Source: Trileptium ribeirensis
Taxonomy: Eukaryota; Nematoda; Enoplea; Enoplida; Thoracostomopsidae
DNA length: 64,000 nucleotides
NCBI GenBank assembly: GCA_030248225.1
Contig: JASANE010012790.1
Coordinates: 1-64,000 of the forward strand
Reading direction: 5' to 3'
Position 1 is the first letter of the stretch, and each line of letters starts with the position of its first letter. Shown piece after piece: positions 1 through 9,835 of the stretch. The notes below the pieces were generated by a model. That model searched no databases. It worked only from the letters and a program-made list of their open reading frames with translations, and had not been told where the DNA came from. Both the position numbers and the translations under genes were made by a program.

Positions 1-1010
1 CTGGACTGCAAATACATTTTTACACCACGCACGCGCAACGTAGGTTTTTGTAGTGTATCTTCTGCATGCGGACTAAAATTGCCTTATTCCAAATTGAAAT
101 CACAATCGTTTGCAGCATTTACATCAAATTCTGTCTCTACAACCCAACCATTGTCATATATGTTCGTAGGGGTGGGGGTCACCGCCGCTGAGGCTCCGAC
201 CCATTGAGGCCTTGGCTACCCTCTTTCTGAATGGTGGTCCAACCCCCAGCCCCCTTTGACGGCACAGCAGGCGCCGAACACATAGGCGTCGAATTGACGA
301 ACCTTATATAACTTTATTGTTCAGGAAATAGAAATGACATATTTAAAATGGCCATTGGTGGTGCGATATTGCCGTTCTCCAAAAAATGTTTATCTATTCA
401 TCAAGAATTTGAAGACACTTAGTTATTGATCTTACAAACACATTAATGTCAAATCATAAACGCTGAGGAGCTCTCAGGAACCCAGACTCCCTCGGGGCAT
501 GATGTTGAAGACGTCAAAGGTAACATAAATGATTATAACAAAAGGATAATACAACTAATTGCAAAATATCGAAGCTCCTTTTGGCCGCAAGACGATGCTA
601 ATCTTAATGCAATCCTAATGATAAGCAAACAGTTTGCTTCCTGGGAATCTTTACTAATATTGTGAATGCGGCTTACAAGCAAATTATTGGCTCAGTAAAC
701 CTCCACATGCTCATTTTTTATTTCGGCTTAAATTGTTGTATAAACTATCGGAACATAGCGATGGACTGTTGCAAAGCACATTATCCTGCGTTGGGAAACA
801 CGTTATTTTGAATTATCAATCATTATTGTATAATTACCTATGGTGGCTATTACCTAACGTAATAAACAAAACGGTAAATTACACAGTTTTATTAGCAGAA
901 TTTTAGAGTTCAAATAACATAATACTTTAAGGATAGCTGGTTTATTGATAGCTATCGTAAGTTTATTTGCAATTCCTGACCTTAAAGATGAAAATAAAGG
1001 CATTCTATTT
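1..1010. other. non-coding, no gene seen
   Basis: No open frame of useful length and no recognised domain was found. The stretch is AT-rich, apart from a G/C-richer patch around 165-290 that may be old repeat DNA. I see no tRNA and no clear repeat boundary here. Confidence 0.5.
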
Positions 1011-1016
1011 TAGGTT

Positions 1017-1503
1017 GTTGACAAATATTGGTCAAGTCATACATAGATTGTGGTAGATACCAAATGAATGCGATATACCATAAATATTCAAATCAGAATC
1101 CGAAATTTTGATGTTTTAAAAATTAGCAAACTAGTTTATGTAACTATCTATTACTTGGAAAATTTACATTATGTAAGAGATTTGTACGCACGGTTGTAAC
1201 GAGTTCAGATGAGTGCGTCAGCACGAGCTTGAAAGAGTTACAACCGTGCGTACAAATCGCTTGAAACACGCCTGGCTGTGGTACAACTGACTTGTAATAC
1301 AGCTAATTTAGCTAAACGCGCGTTACGTTATTTTGATGCACCTCTTTAACTATATAAGCTGTGTTACAAGCTATTTTGTTGGCTTTTTAAAACATCGAAA
1401 TTTTGATTTATCAGTTTTAATATTTTATGGCGTATCTCATTTAACGTAGTATCTACCACCATCTATGTATGATTTCGCCCATATTTGACAAAAACATAAT
1501 ATG
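1017..1503. repeat. foldback / long-TIR element (MITE-like)
   Basis: The left arm (about 1020-1140) is repeated in reverse complement at about 1380-1500. Both arms contain a CATACATAGAT block followed by GGTGGTAGATAC or a close variant, then a CGATATACCATAAA-like block, then a TTTTGATGTTTTAAAAA-like block. The arms are diverged but keep order and spacing. No coding capacity is visible, so this fits a non-autonomous foldback or MITE. Family and target-site duplication are not determined. Confidence 0.7.
1179..1258. repeat. 22-bp perfect inverted repeat at the core of the foldback
   Basis: Bases 1179-1200 (beginning GATTTGTACGCACGG) are perfectly complementary to 1237-1258, separated by 36 nt. 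The arms match exactly while the outer arms of the same element are diverged, so the core is either younger, converted or constrained. Confidence 0.9.
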
Positions 1504-1873
1504 CGTGCATTTTTGGTCTAACACTACTTTATTAAGCATTAAAAATGGTTAAATAAGTATACATATTTACAAATAATAATTGTACACTGATATTATACGC
1601 AAGGCTATATTTCACAAAGCTTAAATCAAAAAGGAAGCAAATGCCACTTACATTTGATCATAGAGTTCTGCTATATTTTATGAAGCAGTTTAAGTCTAGT
1701 TTAAGTAAAACGCTTTTGACTTTGTAACGCCGTTTCGCCCACTCTTCCGGACTCAATTGCATTTTGGCTAGTTGATTCCACACGTCGATAGATCCAACAG
1801 CGAAGCTGTCCTTAAGCACGTTTGAGCGACTTTTTAAAATTTTATCAGGTTTCAGCAATTACTGCGTGTATTA

Positions 1874-2570
1874 ATGCATCATTTACCTTAAGATGAGTGC
1901 AGTTAGGGCCGGATTCTGTCACAGAGCCAACTCTAGCCCGTGCCAAAAGGCACAGCCACATCCGACTCTTCATAAATATAATTAATAGCTAAACTGTGCT
2001 ACTATGTTTGTACCAGCCGGGACGGGCAATGTCCCATGGTTTGACAGCTGGGGTGGACTACTGTAAAAATTTATTAAATTCAGCTTGGCAGATTGTGTTA
2101 CAGGAAAATATTTAGCTCCAGGTCCAAAAAGGAAAGGTTAGTAGTAATTAAAGTATGACGTATAAATACAGGTAAAATAAATACGTAAATATTGCTATTT
2201 TCAAAATTTTTGTTTAAGCGCCTTTTACAAGCCAATCCAGTAGCTATGTGAAACACTCTCTTTCTTGCATAAAAATTATGCTACTGTAACTGGCGGATGT
2301 TTTACTAATATATGATCATATGTATCATCAATTTCCATTTTTTCGTGATTTTCCATTGTCGTTATATATTTCTGGCTTTTAGAGCCGATTCCAGCCCTTG
2401 TGACAATTTATCAGTCTCGCTTTAATATAAGCTACTATATTTGTACGGTCTGGCTCCGCCCGAAAAATGTCACACCGGCTAATAGCGGCTGGGCAAGCTT
2501 GACTTTAGAGCCGCGGCAGACTGTGACAAAATCCGACCCTGCCGTACGCATCTTAAAGCAAATGATGCAT
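1874..2570. repeat. inverted-repeat element with ATGCATCATTTACC-type ends
   Basis: The left end begins ATGCATCATTTACCTTAAG. The right end is its diverged reverse complement, ending CTTAAAGCAAATGATGCAT. Inside each end is a block around GATTTTGTCACAG (GATTCTGTCACAG on the left). A third arm of the same family is at about 56270-56427. No ORF supports a transposase, so it is read as a non-autonomous element. Confidence 0.6.
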
Positions 2571-3426
2571 AACATTGAAATACAATGTAAAGATATTGTG
2601 ACAAGCTTCGATCTGATGACCTAGACACTTGACACCATGACAAGATTGCGTTACAATCGACGTAACTCAAGCAGTTCTTTCTAAAATATGTTAGTCTTTC
2701 AGGATTCAAGCTACTATATTCAAAATTTTACCTGTGGCCAAATTTGACTTGCGTATTCAAGAATAGGGCGGACATACGATGAGTGAGACTGCATAAATGC
2801 GCCAATGTCACAAGTTAGAAAACAACGAAACAACATATTTATAATATGAAGAGCTTTGGCTATAAGAATGTTGGAATGTGCATAAAGTTTAAGATCGCTA
2901 CTAATTACAACATCCAGGTGCATGCATATATCGGCCGTGGGAATATTATTTCCTGGCAGAAAATAATCAAAATGAGGAAAAAGGTTTCTATTACCCAGGA
3001 AAAAACCGCTGCATTTTGCAACAGAAAAGTACAGCTATTAAGGGCTAACACAATTCTATAGAGATTAAAGAGCATTTTGTAGTCGAGCGGAGTATTGCTG
3101 GTTTTCGTAATGCAACAAATTCACTTTTATTTTGATATTATCGGCAAATATCTTATAGTCAACATTTTCAAAACTGCAAATGATGCTCTTAATACACAGT
3201 AAAAATAATGTAGGTGCTACTACTCTTCCCTGAGGTAACCGTAACAGTTTAAAAAATTATGAGTTAAAATTACACGAAATGTACGGTGACTGAGAAATGA
3301 ACATGTCCACTTTGATAACGTGTCATAAAATCCCAAATTTTCTAGTTTATTGATTAGTTTCGTATATGAAAGTGTATCAAAAGCTTTCAAGGAATCACTA
3401 TATATCGAGACTTTTGTACACTCTAC
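2475..3426 (-). pseudogene. LINE reverse transcriptase, C-terminal part
   Basis: Read on the minus strand from the array, the frame gives CTKVSIYSDSLKAFDTLSYT, a palm-domain motif A region in which the usual aspartate-phenylalanine pair is replaced. It continues into LSKW and SFLSHRTFRVIL. A frameshift near 3225 leads to PQGRVVAPTLFLLCI and then FADN at 3137-3148, where active elements have FADD or YADD. Further on are VVISSDLK and the thumb motif SYVRPILEYASQIW (2720-2923). Below 2720 the frame breaks further. The loss of the second catalytic aspartate and the breaks show that the enzyme is dead. Confidence 0.85.
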
Positions 3427-6400
3427 GGCTTTTGTCAGTCCGTTACGGACTTGAGCAATTGTGGCTTTTGTCAGTCCGTTACGGACTTGAGCAATTGTGG
3501 CTGTTGTCAGTCCGTTACGGACTTGAGCAATTGTGGCTTTTGTCAGTCCGTTACGGACTTGAGCAATTGTGGCTTTTGTCAGTCCGTTACGGACTTGAGC
3601 AATTGTGGCTTTTGTCAGTCCGTTACGGACTTGAGCAATTGTGGCTTTTGTCAGTCCGTTACGGACTTGAGCAATTGTGGCTTTTGTCAGTCCGTTACGG
3701 ACTTGAGCAATTGTGGCTTTTGTCAGTCCGTTACGGACTTGAACAATTGTGGCTTTTGTCAGTCCGTTACGGACTTGAGCAATTGTGGCTTTTGTCAGTC
3801 CGTTACGGACTTGAGCAATTGTGGCTTTTGTCAGTCCGTTACGGATTTGAGCAATTGTGGCTTTTGTCAGTCCGTTACGGACTTGAGCAATTGTGGCTTT
3901 TGTCAGTCCGTTACGGACTTGAGCAATTGTGGCTTTTGTCAGTCCGTTACGGACTTGAGCAATTGTGGCTTTTGTCAGTCCGTTACGGACTTGAGCAATT
4001 GTGGCTTTTGTCAGTCCGTTACGGACTTGAGCAATTGTGGCTTTTGTCAGTCCGTTACGGACTTGAGCAATTGTGGCTTTTGTCAGTCCGTTACGGACTT
4101 GAGCAATTGTGGCTTTTGTCAGTCCGTTACGGACTTGAGCAATTGTGGCTTTTGTCAGTCCGTTACGGACTTGAGCAATTGTGGCGAGCAATTGTGGCTT
4201 TTGTCAGTCCGTTACGGACTTGAGCAATTATGGTTTTTGTCAGTCCGTTACGGACTTGAGCAATTGTGGCTTTTGTCAGTCCGTTACGGACTTGAGCAAT
4301 TGTGGCTTTTGTCAGTCCGTTACGGATTTGAGCAATTGTGGCTTTTGTCAGTCCGTTACGGACTTGAGCAATTGTGGCTTTTGTCAGTCCGTTACGGATT
4401 TGAGCAATTGTGGCTTTTGTCAGTCCGTTACGGACTTGAGCAATTGTGGCTTTTGTCAGTCCGTTACGGACTTGAGCAATTGTGGCTTTTGTCAGTCCGT
4501 TACGGACTTGAGCAATTGTGGCTTTTGTCAGTCCGTTACGGACTTGAGCAATTGTGGCTTTTGTCAGTCCGTTACGGACTTGAGCAATTGTGGCTTTTGT
4601 CAGTCCGTTACGGACTTGAGCAATTGTGGCTTTTGTCAGTCCGTTACGGACTTGAGCAATTGTGGCTTTTGTCAGTCCGTTACGGACTTGAGCAATTGTG
4701 GCTTTTGTCAGTCCGTTACGGACTTGAGCAATTGTGGCTTTTGTCAGTCCGTTACGGATTTGAGCAATTGTGGCTTTTGTCAGTCCGTTACGAACTTGAG
4801 CAATTGTGGCTTTTGTCTGTCCGTTACGGATTTGAGCAATTGTGGCTTTTGTCAGTCCGTTACGGACTTGAGCAATTGTGGCTTTTGTCAGTCCGTTACG
4901 GACTTGAGCAATTGTGGCTTTTGTCAGTCCGTTACGGACTTGAGCAATTGCGGCTTTTGTCAGTCCGTTACGGACTTGAGCAATTGTGGCTTTTGTCAGT
5001 CCGTTACGGACTTGAGCAATTGTGGCTTTTGTCAGTCCGTTACGGACTTGAGCAATTGTGGCTTTTGTCAGTCCGTTACGGACTTGAGCAATTGTGGCTT
5101 TTGTCAGTCCGTTACGGACTTGAGCAATTGTGGCTTTTGTCAGTCCGTTACGGACTTGAGCAATTGTGGCTTTTGTCAGTCCGTTACGGACTTGAGCAAT
5201 TGTGGCTTTTGTCAGTCCGTTACGGACTTGAGCAATTATGGCTTTTGTCAGTGCGTTACGGACTTGAGCAATTGTGGCTTTTGTCAGTCCGTTACGGACT
5301 TGAGCAATTGTGGCTTTTGTCAGTCTGTTACGGATTTGAGCAATTGTGGCTTTTGTCAGTCCGTTACGGACTTGAGCAATTGTGGCTTTTGTCAGTCCGT
5401 TACGGATTTGAGCAATTGTGGCTTTTGTCAGTCCGTTACGGACTTGAGCAATTGTGGCCTTTATCAGTCCGTTACGGACTTGAGCAATTGTGGCTTTTGT
5501 CAGTCCGTTACGGACTTGAGCAATTGTGGCTTTTGTCAGTCCGTTACGGACTTGAGAAATTGTGGCTTTTGTCAGTCCGTTACGGACTTGAGCAATTGTG
5601 GCTTTTGTCAGTCCGTTACGGACTTGAGCAATTGTGGCTTTTGTCAGTCCGTTACGGACTTGAGCAATTGTGGCTTTTGTCAGTCCGTTACGGACTTGAG
5701 CAATTGTGGCTTTTGTCAGTCCGTTACGGATTTGAGCAATTGTGGCTTTTGTCAGTCCGTTACGGACTTGAGCAATTGTGGCTTTTGTCAGTCCGTTACG
5801 GATTTTAGCAATTGTGGCTTTTGTCAGTCCGTTACGGACTTGAGCAATTGTGGCTTTTGTCAGTCCGTTACGGACTTGAGCAATTGTGGCTTTTGTCAGT
5901 CCGTTACGGACTTGAGCAATTGTGGCTTTTGTCAGTCCGTTACGGACTTGAGCAATTGTGGCTTTTGTCAGTCCGTTACGGACTTGAGCAATTGTGGCTT
6001 TTGTCAGTCCGTTACGGACTTGAGCAATTGTGGCTTTTGTCAGTCCGTTACGGACTTGAGCAATTGTGGCTTTTGTCAGTCCGTTACGGACTTGAGCAAT
6101 TGTGGCTTTTGTCAGTCCGTTACGGACTTGAGCAATTGTGGCTTTTGTCAGTCCGTTACGGACTTGAGCAATTGTGGCTTTTGTCAGTCCGTTACGGACT
6201 TGAGCAATTGTGGCTTTTGTCAGTCCGTTACGGACTTGAGCAATTGTGGCTTTTGTCAGTCCGTTACGGACTTGAGCAATTGTGGCTTTTGTCAGTCCGT
6301 TACGGACTTGAGCAATTATGGCTTTTGTCAGTCCGTTACGGACTTGAGCAATTGTGGCTTTTGTCAGTCCGTTACGGACTTGAGCAATTGTGGCTTTTGT

Positions 6401-7939
6401 CAGTCCGTTACGGATTTGAGCAATTGTGGCTTTTGTCAGTCCGTCACGGACTTGAGCAATTGTTGCTTTTGTCAGTCCGTTACGGATTTGAGCAATTGTG
6501 GCTTTTGTCAGTCCGTTACGGACTTGAGCAATTGTGGCTTTTGTCAGTCCGTTACGGACTTGAGCAATTGTGGCTTTTGTCAGTCCGTTACGGACTTGAG
6601 CAATTGTGGCTTTTGTCAGTCCGTTACGGACTTGAGCAATTGTGGCTTTTGTCAGTCCGTTACGGACTTGAGCAATTGTGGCTTTTGTCAGTCCGTTACG
6701 GACTTGAGCAATTGTGGCTTTTGTCAGTCCGTTACGGACTTGAGCAATTGTGGCTTTTGTCAGTCCGTTACGGACTTGAGCAATTGTGGCTTTTGTCAGT
6801 CCGTTACGGACTTGAGCAATTATGGCTTTTGTCAGTCCGTTACGGATTTGAGCAATTGTGGCTTTTGTCAGTCCGTTACGGACTTGAGCAATTGTGGCTT
6901 TTGTCAGTCCGTTACGGATTTAAGCAATTGTGGCTTTTGTCAGTCCGTTACGGACTTGAGCAATTGTGGCTTTTGTCAGTCCGTTACGGACTTGAGCAAT
7001 TGTGGCTTTTGTCAGTCCGTTACGGACTTGAGCAATTGTGGCTTTTGTCAGTCCGTTACGGACTTGAGCAATTGTGGCTTTTGTCAGTCCGTTACGGACT
7101 TGAGCAATTGTGGCTTTTGTCAGTCCGTTACGGACTTGAGCAATTGTGGCTTTTGTCAGTCCGTTACGGACTTGAGCAATTGTGGCTTTTGTCAGTCCGT
7201 TACGGACTTGAGCAATTGTGGCTTTTGTCAGTCCGTTACGGACTTGAGCAATTGTGGCTTTTGTCAGTCCGTTACGGACTTGAGCAATTGTGGCTTTTGT
7301 CAGTCCGTTACGGACTTGAGCAATTGTGGCTTTTGTCAGTCCGTTACGGACTTGAGCAATTATGGCTTTTGTCAGTCCGTTACGGACTTGAGCAATTGTG
7401 GCTTTTGTCAGTCCGTTACGGACTTGAGCAATTGTGGCTTTTGTCAGTCCGTTACGGATTTGAGCAATTGTGGCTTTTGTTAGTCCGTTACGGACTTGAG
7501 CAATTGTGGCTTTTGTCAGTCCGTTACGGACTTGAGCAATTGTGGCTTTTGTCAGTCCGTTACGGACTTGAGCAATTGTGGCTTTTGTCAGTCCGTTACG
7601 GACTTGAGCAATTGTGGCTTTTGTCAGTCCGTTACGGACTTGAGCAATTGTGGCTTTTGTCAGTCCGTTACGGATTTGAGCAATTGTGGCTTTTGTCAGT
7701 CCGTTACGGACTTGAGCAATTGTGGCTTTTGTCAGTCCGTTACGGACTTGAACAATTGTGGCTTTTGTAAGTCCGTTACGGACTTGAGCAATTGTGGCTT
7801 TTGTCAGTCCGTTACGGACTTGAGCAATTGTGGCTTTTGTCAGTCCGTTACGGACTTGAGCAATTGTGGCTTTTGTCAGTCCGTTACGGACTTGAGCAAT
7901 TGTGGCTTTTGTCAGTCCGTTACGGACTTGAGCAATTGT
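3427..7939. repeat. tandem array of 125 36-bp units (satellite derived from LINE RT)
   Basis: The unit reads GGCTTTTGTCAGTCCG plus TTACGGACTTGAGCAATTGT. The span is 4,513 bp, which equals 125 x 36 plus one 13-bp partial duplication near 4183-4195 that shifts the register. Read on the minus strand, one unit encodes TIAQVRNGLTKA, in frame with the downstream reverse transcriptase (ending LTKAVECTKVSIY). Each unit holds the near-perfect hairpin AGTCCGTTACGGACT and the palindrome CAATTG. Because 36 is divisible by 3, two plus frames and one minus frame stay open for hundreds of codons; these are by-products and not genes. Point variants recur at regular distances, so units spread by unequal exchange or conversion. 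Confidence 0.97.
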
Positions 7940-8160
7940 ATATATACTAGTTGTTTTTTGCAACGAAACCATGCTGATTTGACTAAATTAAACAGTTTTT
8001 CAACAGATAAGATACAACACAATCATTTATAATAGATTCCATTAATTTAGAACAATTTGACCGTAAAGGTATCGGGCGTATAATTCAGTGGTTCCGACTT
8101 TCATATTTGAGTTCAGGAATTGCCGGTTTAAAACCGAGATTTTTTCCGGAAATAATGTCT
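7940..8160 (-). pseudogene. LINE reverse transcriptase, N-terminal part
   Basis: On the minus strand the blocks AIPELKY, KSEPLNY, RPIPLRSNCSKLMES and IINDCVVSYLLKNCLI appear in order, followed by a TAG, then SNQHGFVAKNN. They match the region before motif A in CR1-like reverse transcriptases (finger motifs NYRPISL and QHGF). The frame changes once near 8070 and once at the array edge. A stretch that normally follows QHGF (the S/T-rich STSTNLL part) is missing where the array begins. Confidence 0.75.
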
Positions 8161-9050
8161 TGTATTACTTAAAGTAAACCCAATGGCAAATATATATTTT
8201 AATGTTCATTCTTTAATATATACATATAATATATCATTGCGAGAAGGGAATTACTTCTTTGTTTTGTTTTACGTTCGGCGAGTCCATTATAACGTTATTT
8301 GTAAACGTCCACATTGTTGTTACAAACAGTTTTGTTAATTTAACTACTCTTCTCAGGCACTGACTATCCAATGCATTTTTATTGAAAAGTATAGTAAAAA
8401 TTAGGGCTAATTTGATATTATTAATGTAGTATTGAGAAAATGAAAACTCAGATGGATTTAACTAAGCAGTAGCAGTTTTAGTATATATTGAAGGACTTAG
8501 TATTGTGCACAAGATAGAAAAGTTTATTCGTCGAAAATTTTACTGTTAGTTTTAATAAAATCTATCAAGGTTGAATGCTATAAGCTGTTGGGAAGGAGTT
8601 AAAGTAGCAGCAGAACCAGGCGAATATCGAATATAAATTTCACGATGATTACCAAAAAATCTGTCTAAACTTGGGTTTACTGTGATTACTTCTCGTTTTC
8701 AATAAGAAAGCTACTTTGCGTTTTGTTTTAGTGCCATCTATATATGCTCGGTTAGTGCTGAACTACCGATGAACAGAACGTATAAAGTATAAGTATCGCA
8801 GTAAACAACTAAATGCGATGCTGTGACGGCTAGTTTGACTATCGCGGTCCGCCACAGTAAACCCAGTGGTTAACGCTGACATTTATTTTCCAATCTAAAG
8901 ATTGAAAAATAAATGCCCAACTCCCTTTAGCGTACGGCTTCTACTCTGTATATGGGTTAGCTTTCTTTTTTTCTGAAGTGATTTTGGTAATACAGTTATG
9001 CTGTTCACGATTCCGTTGGCGTGTGTTACGCGAATAACTGTGTTATTTAA
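8161..9050. other. non-coding, no gene seen
   Basis: AT-rich sequence upstream of the truncated LINE. The only structure I can support is the hairpin at 8880-8915, listed separately. Confidence 0.45.
8880..8915. repeat. near-perfect 17-bp hairpin
   Basis: CATTTATTTTCCAATCT is followed after two bases by AGATTGAAAAATAAATG, complementary except at one position. It sits in non-coding DNA. Its function is unknown. Confidence 0.8.
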
Positions 9051-9054
9051 CATG

Positions 9055-9835
9055 TCTGTGCCATTAATATTTCAAGGGGATAAGGAGGGGTGGTCAAATG
9101 GTCAAAATAGGGTTCTTTTCAATTGTTCCCCCACCCCAAATTTGGTCAATTTTGAAGATACAGAGCTCATTTTGGTATCAATCGATTCAGCTAGATGAGG
9201 CGGTTCAGAAATTGCTCAATTAGACTCGGCTTGATGAGATAAATCTACTGGTATGTAATTTATTAAAATCTACGCCACTGTTAGAAAGTTATAAGGGAAC
9301 AAGTAATCCTGAGCGGCGATAATATAATGCAGGCCATGCCGTTCTCTATATACTAAGCCTAAGCCTAAGTCTTGGCCTAAGCTAAGGTCCATATATGGGA
9401 CATACACTAAGCCTAAGTATAGTCGGGGGCTGCCGCCTCTCGGACCCCCCGCTCTAAGCTGTTCTCTTTTGTAACGTTATAACGCGTCGCCCCTCAGGGT
9501 TACATGGGCCCTCATAACATACAAACGGTGGAGTAGATTTCAATAAAATACACACCAATAGATTTGTCTCATCAAGCCGAGTCGGATGGCAGCCAATATG
9601 ACCATATTCCGAAGAAAAGTTTTGGGTTCCCAAGAGGGGACCATTTGGACCTCAAAAAATCTGTGGGTAGAATGAGTAAATCATGAACCGCCTCATCGAT
9701 CTAAATCGATTGATACCAAAATGCTCTGTATCTTCAAAATTGACTAAATTCGGGCTGGGGGTATTTTGACCACCTCCCCGTTGTCCCATGAAATATTTAT
9801 AAAATACGATTTTGGAAATTTTTGTGACAGCTAAA
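9055..9835. repeat. large foldback element with arms of about 230-300 bp
   Basis: The left arm (about 9055-9290) contains GGTCAATTTTGAAGATACAG, a GGTATCAATCGATT block, GATGAGGCGGTTCA and a CTCGGCTTGATGAGA block. The same blocks return in reverse complement in the right arm (about 9530-9835). The right arm carries an extra 60-80 bp. The centre (about 9320-9530) holds a GC-rich patch and GCCTAA hexamers. No transposase frame is visible. Confidence 0.8.
9352..9418. repeat. short run of GCCTAA (TTAGGC-type) hexamers
   Basis: The text reads CTAAGCCTAAGCCTAAG, then GGCCTAAGC, then ACTAAGCCTAAG, giving four GCCTAA units with short interruptions. GCCTAA is the complement of TTAGGC, the telomeric repeat known from nematodes. 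The run is too short to be a telomere and lies in the loop of the foldback element. Confidence 0.5.

Larger units (their letters stand above)
2475..8160 (-). mobile_element. CR1/Jockey-type LINE, dead, split by a tandem array
   Basis: Reverse transcriptase sequence lies on both sides of the 36-bp array at 3427-7939 and reads collinearly on the minus strand. The upstream part (7940-8160) carries SEPLNY, RPIPL, KLMESI and NQHGFVAK blocks. The downstream part (3426 to about 2475) carries SLKAFDTLSYTKL, PQGRVVAPTLF, FADN, VVISSDLK and SYVRPILEYAS. These are the ordered blocks of non-LTR reverse transcriptase of the CR1/Jockey/Rex type. There are several stops and frameshifts, no endonuclease upstream and no certain 3' end, so the copy is 5'-truncated and inactive. 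The array divides a single insertion and does not join two. Confidence 0.85.

Noticed and set aside
1658..1858. Minus-strand 66-codon frame with QLSPEEWAKRRYKVKSVLL
   Set aside because: The text looks protein-like, but it starts at a non-ATG codon directly after a TAA, has no convincing acceptor in phase, and matches no family I know. It is too weak to call a gene.
3451..7483. Very long open frames (up to 1,100 codons) of SNCGFCQSVTDL and LLSVRYGLEQLW repeats on the plus strand
   Set aside because: They arise because the 36-bp unit is a multiple of three and lacks stops in these frames. They have no independent start context, are antisense to the LINE reading frame, and change frame at the 13-bp slip.
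3427..7939. CRISPR array
   Set aside because: Units are directly adjacent with no variable spacers, there are no cas genes, and the host is a eukaryote.
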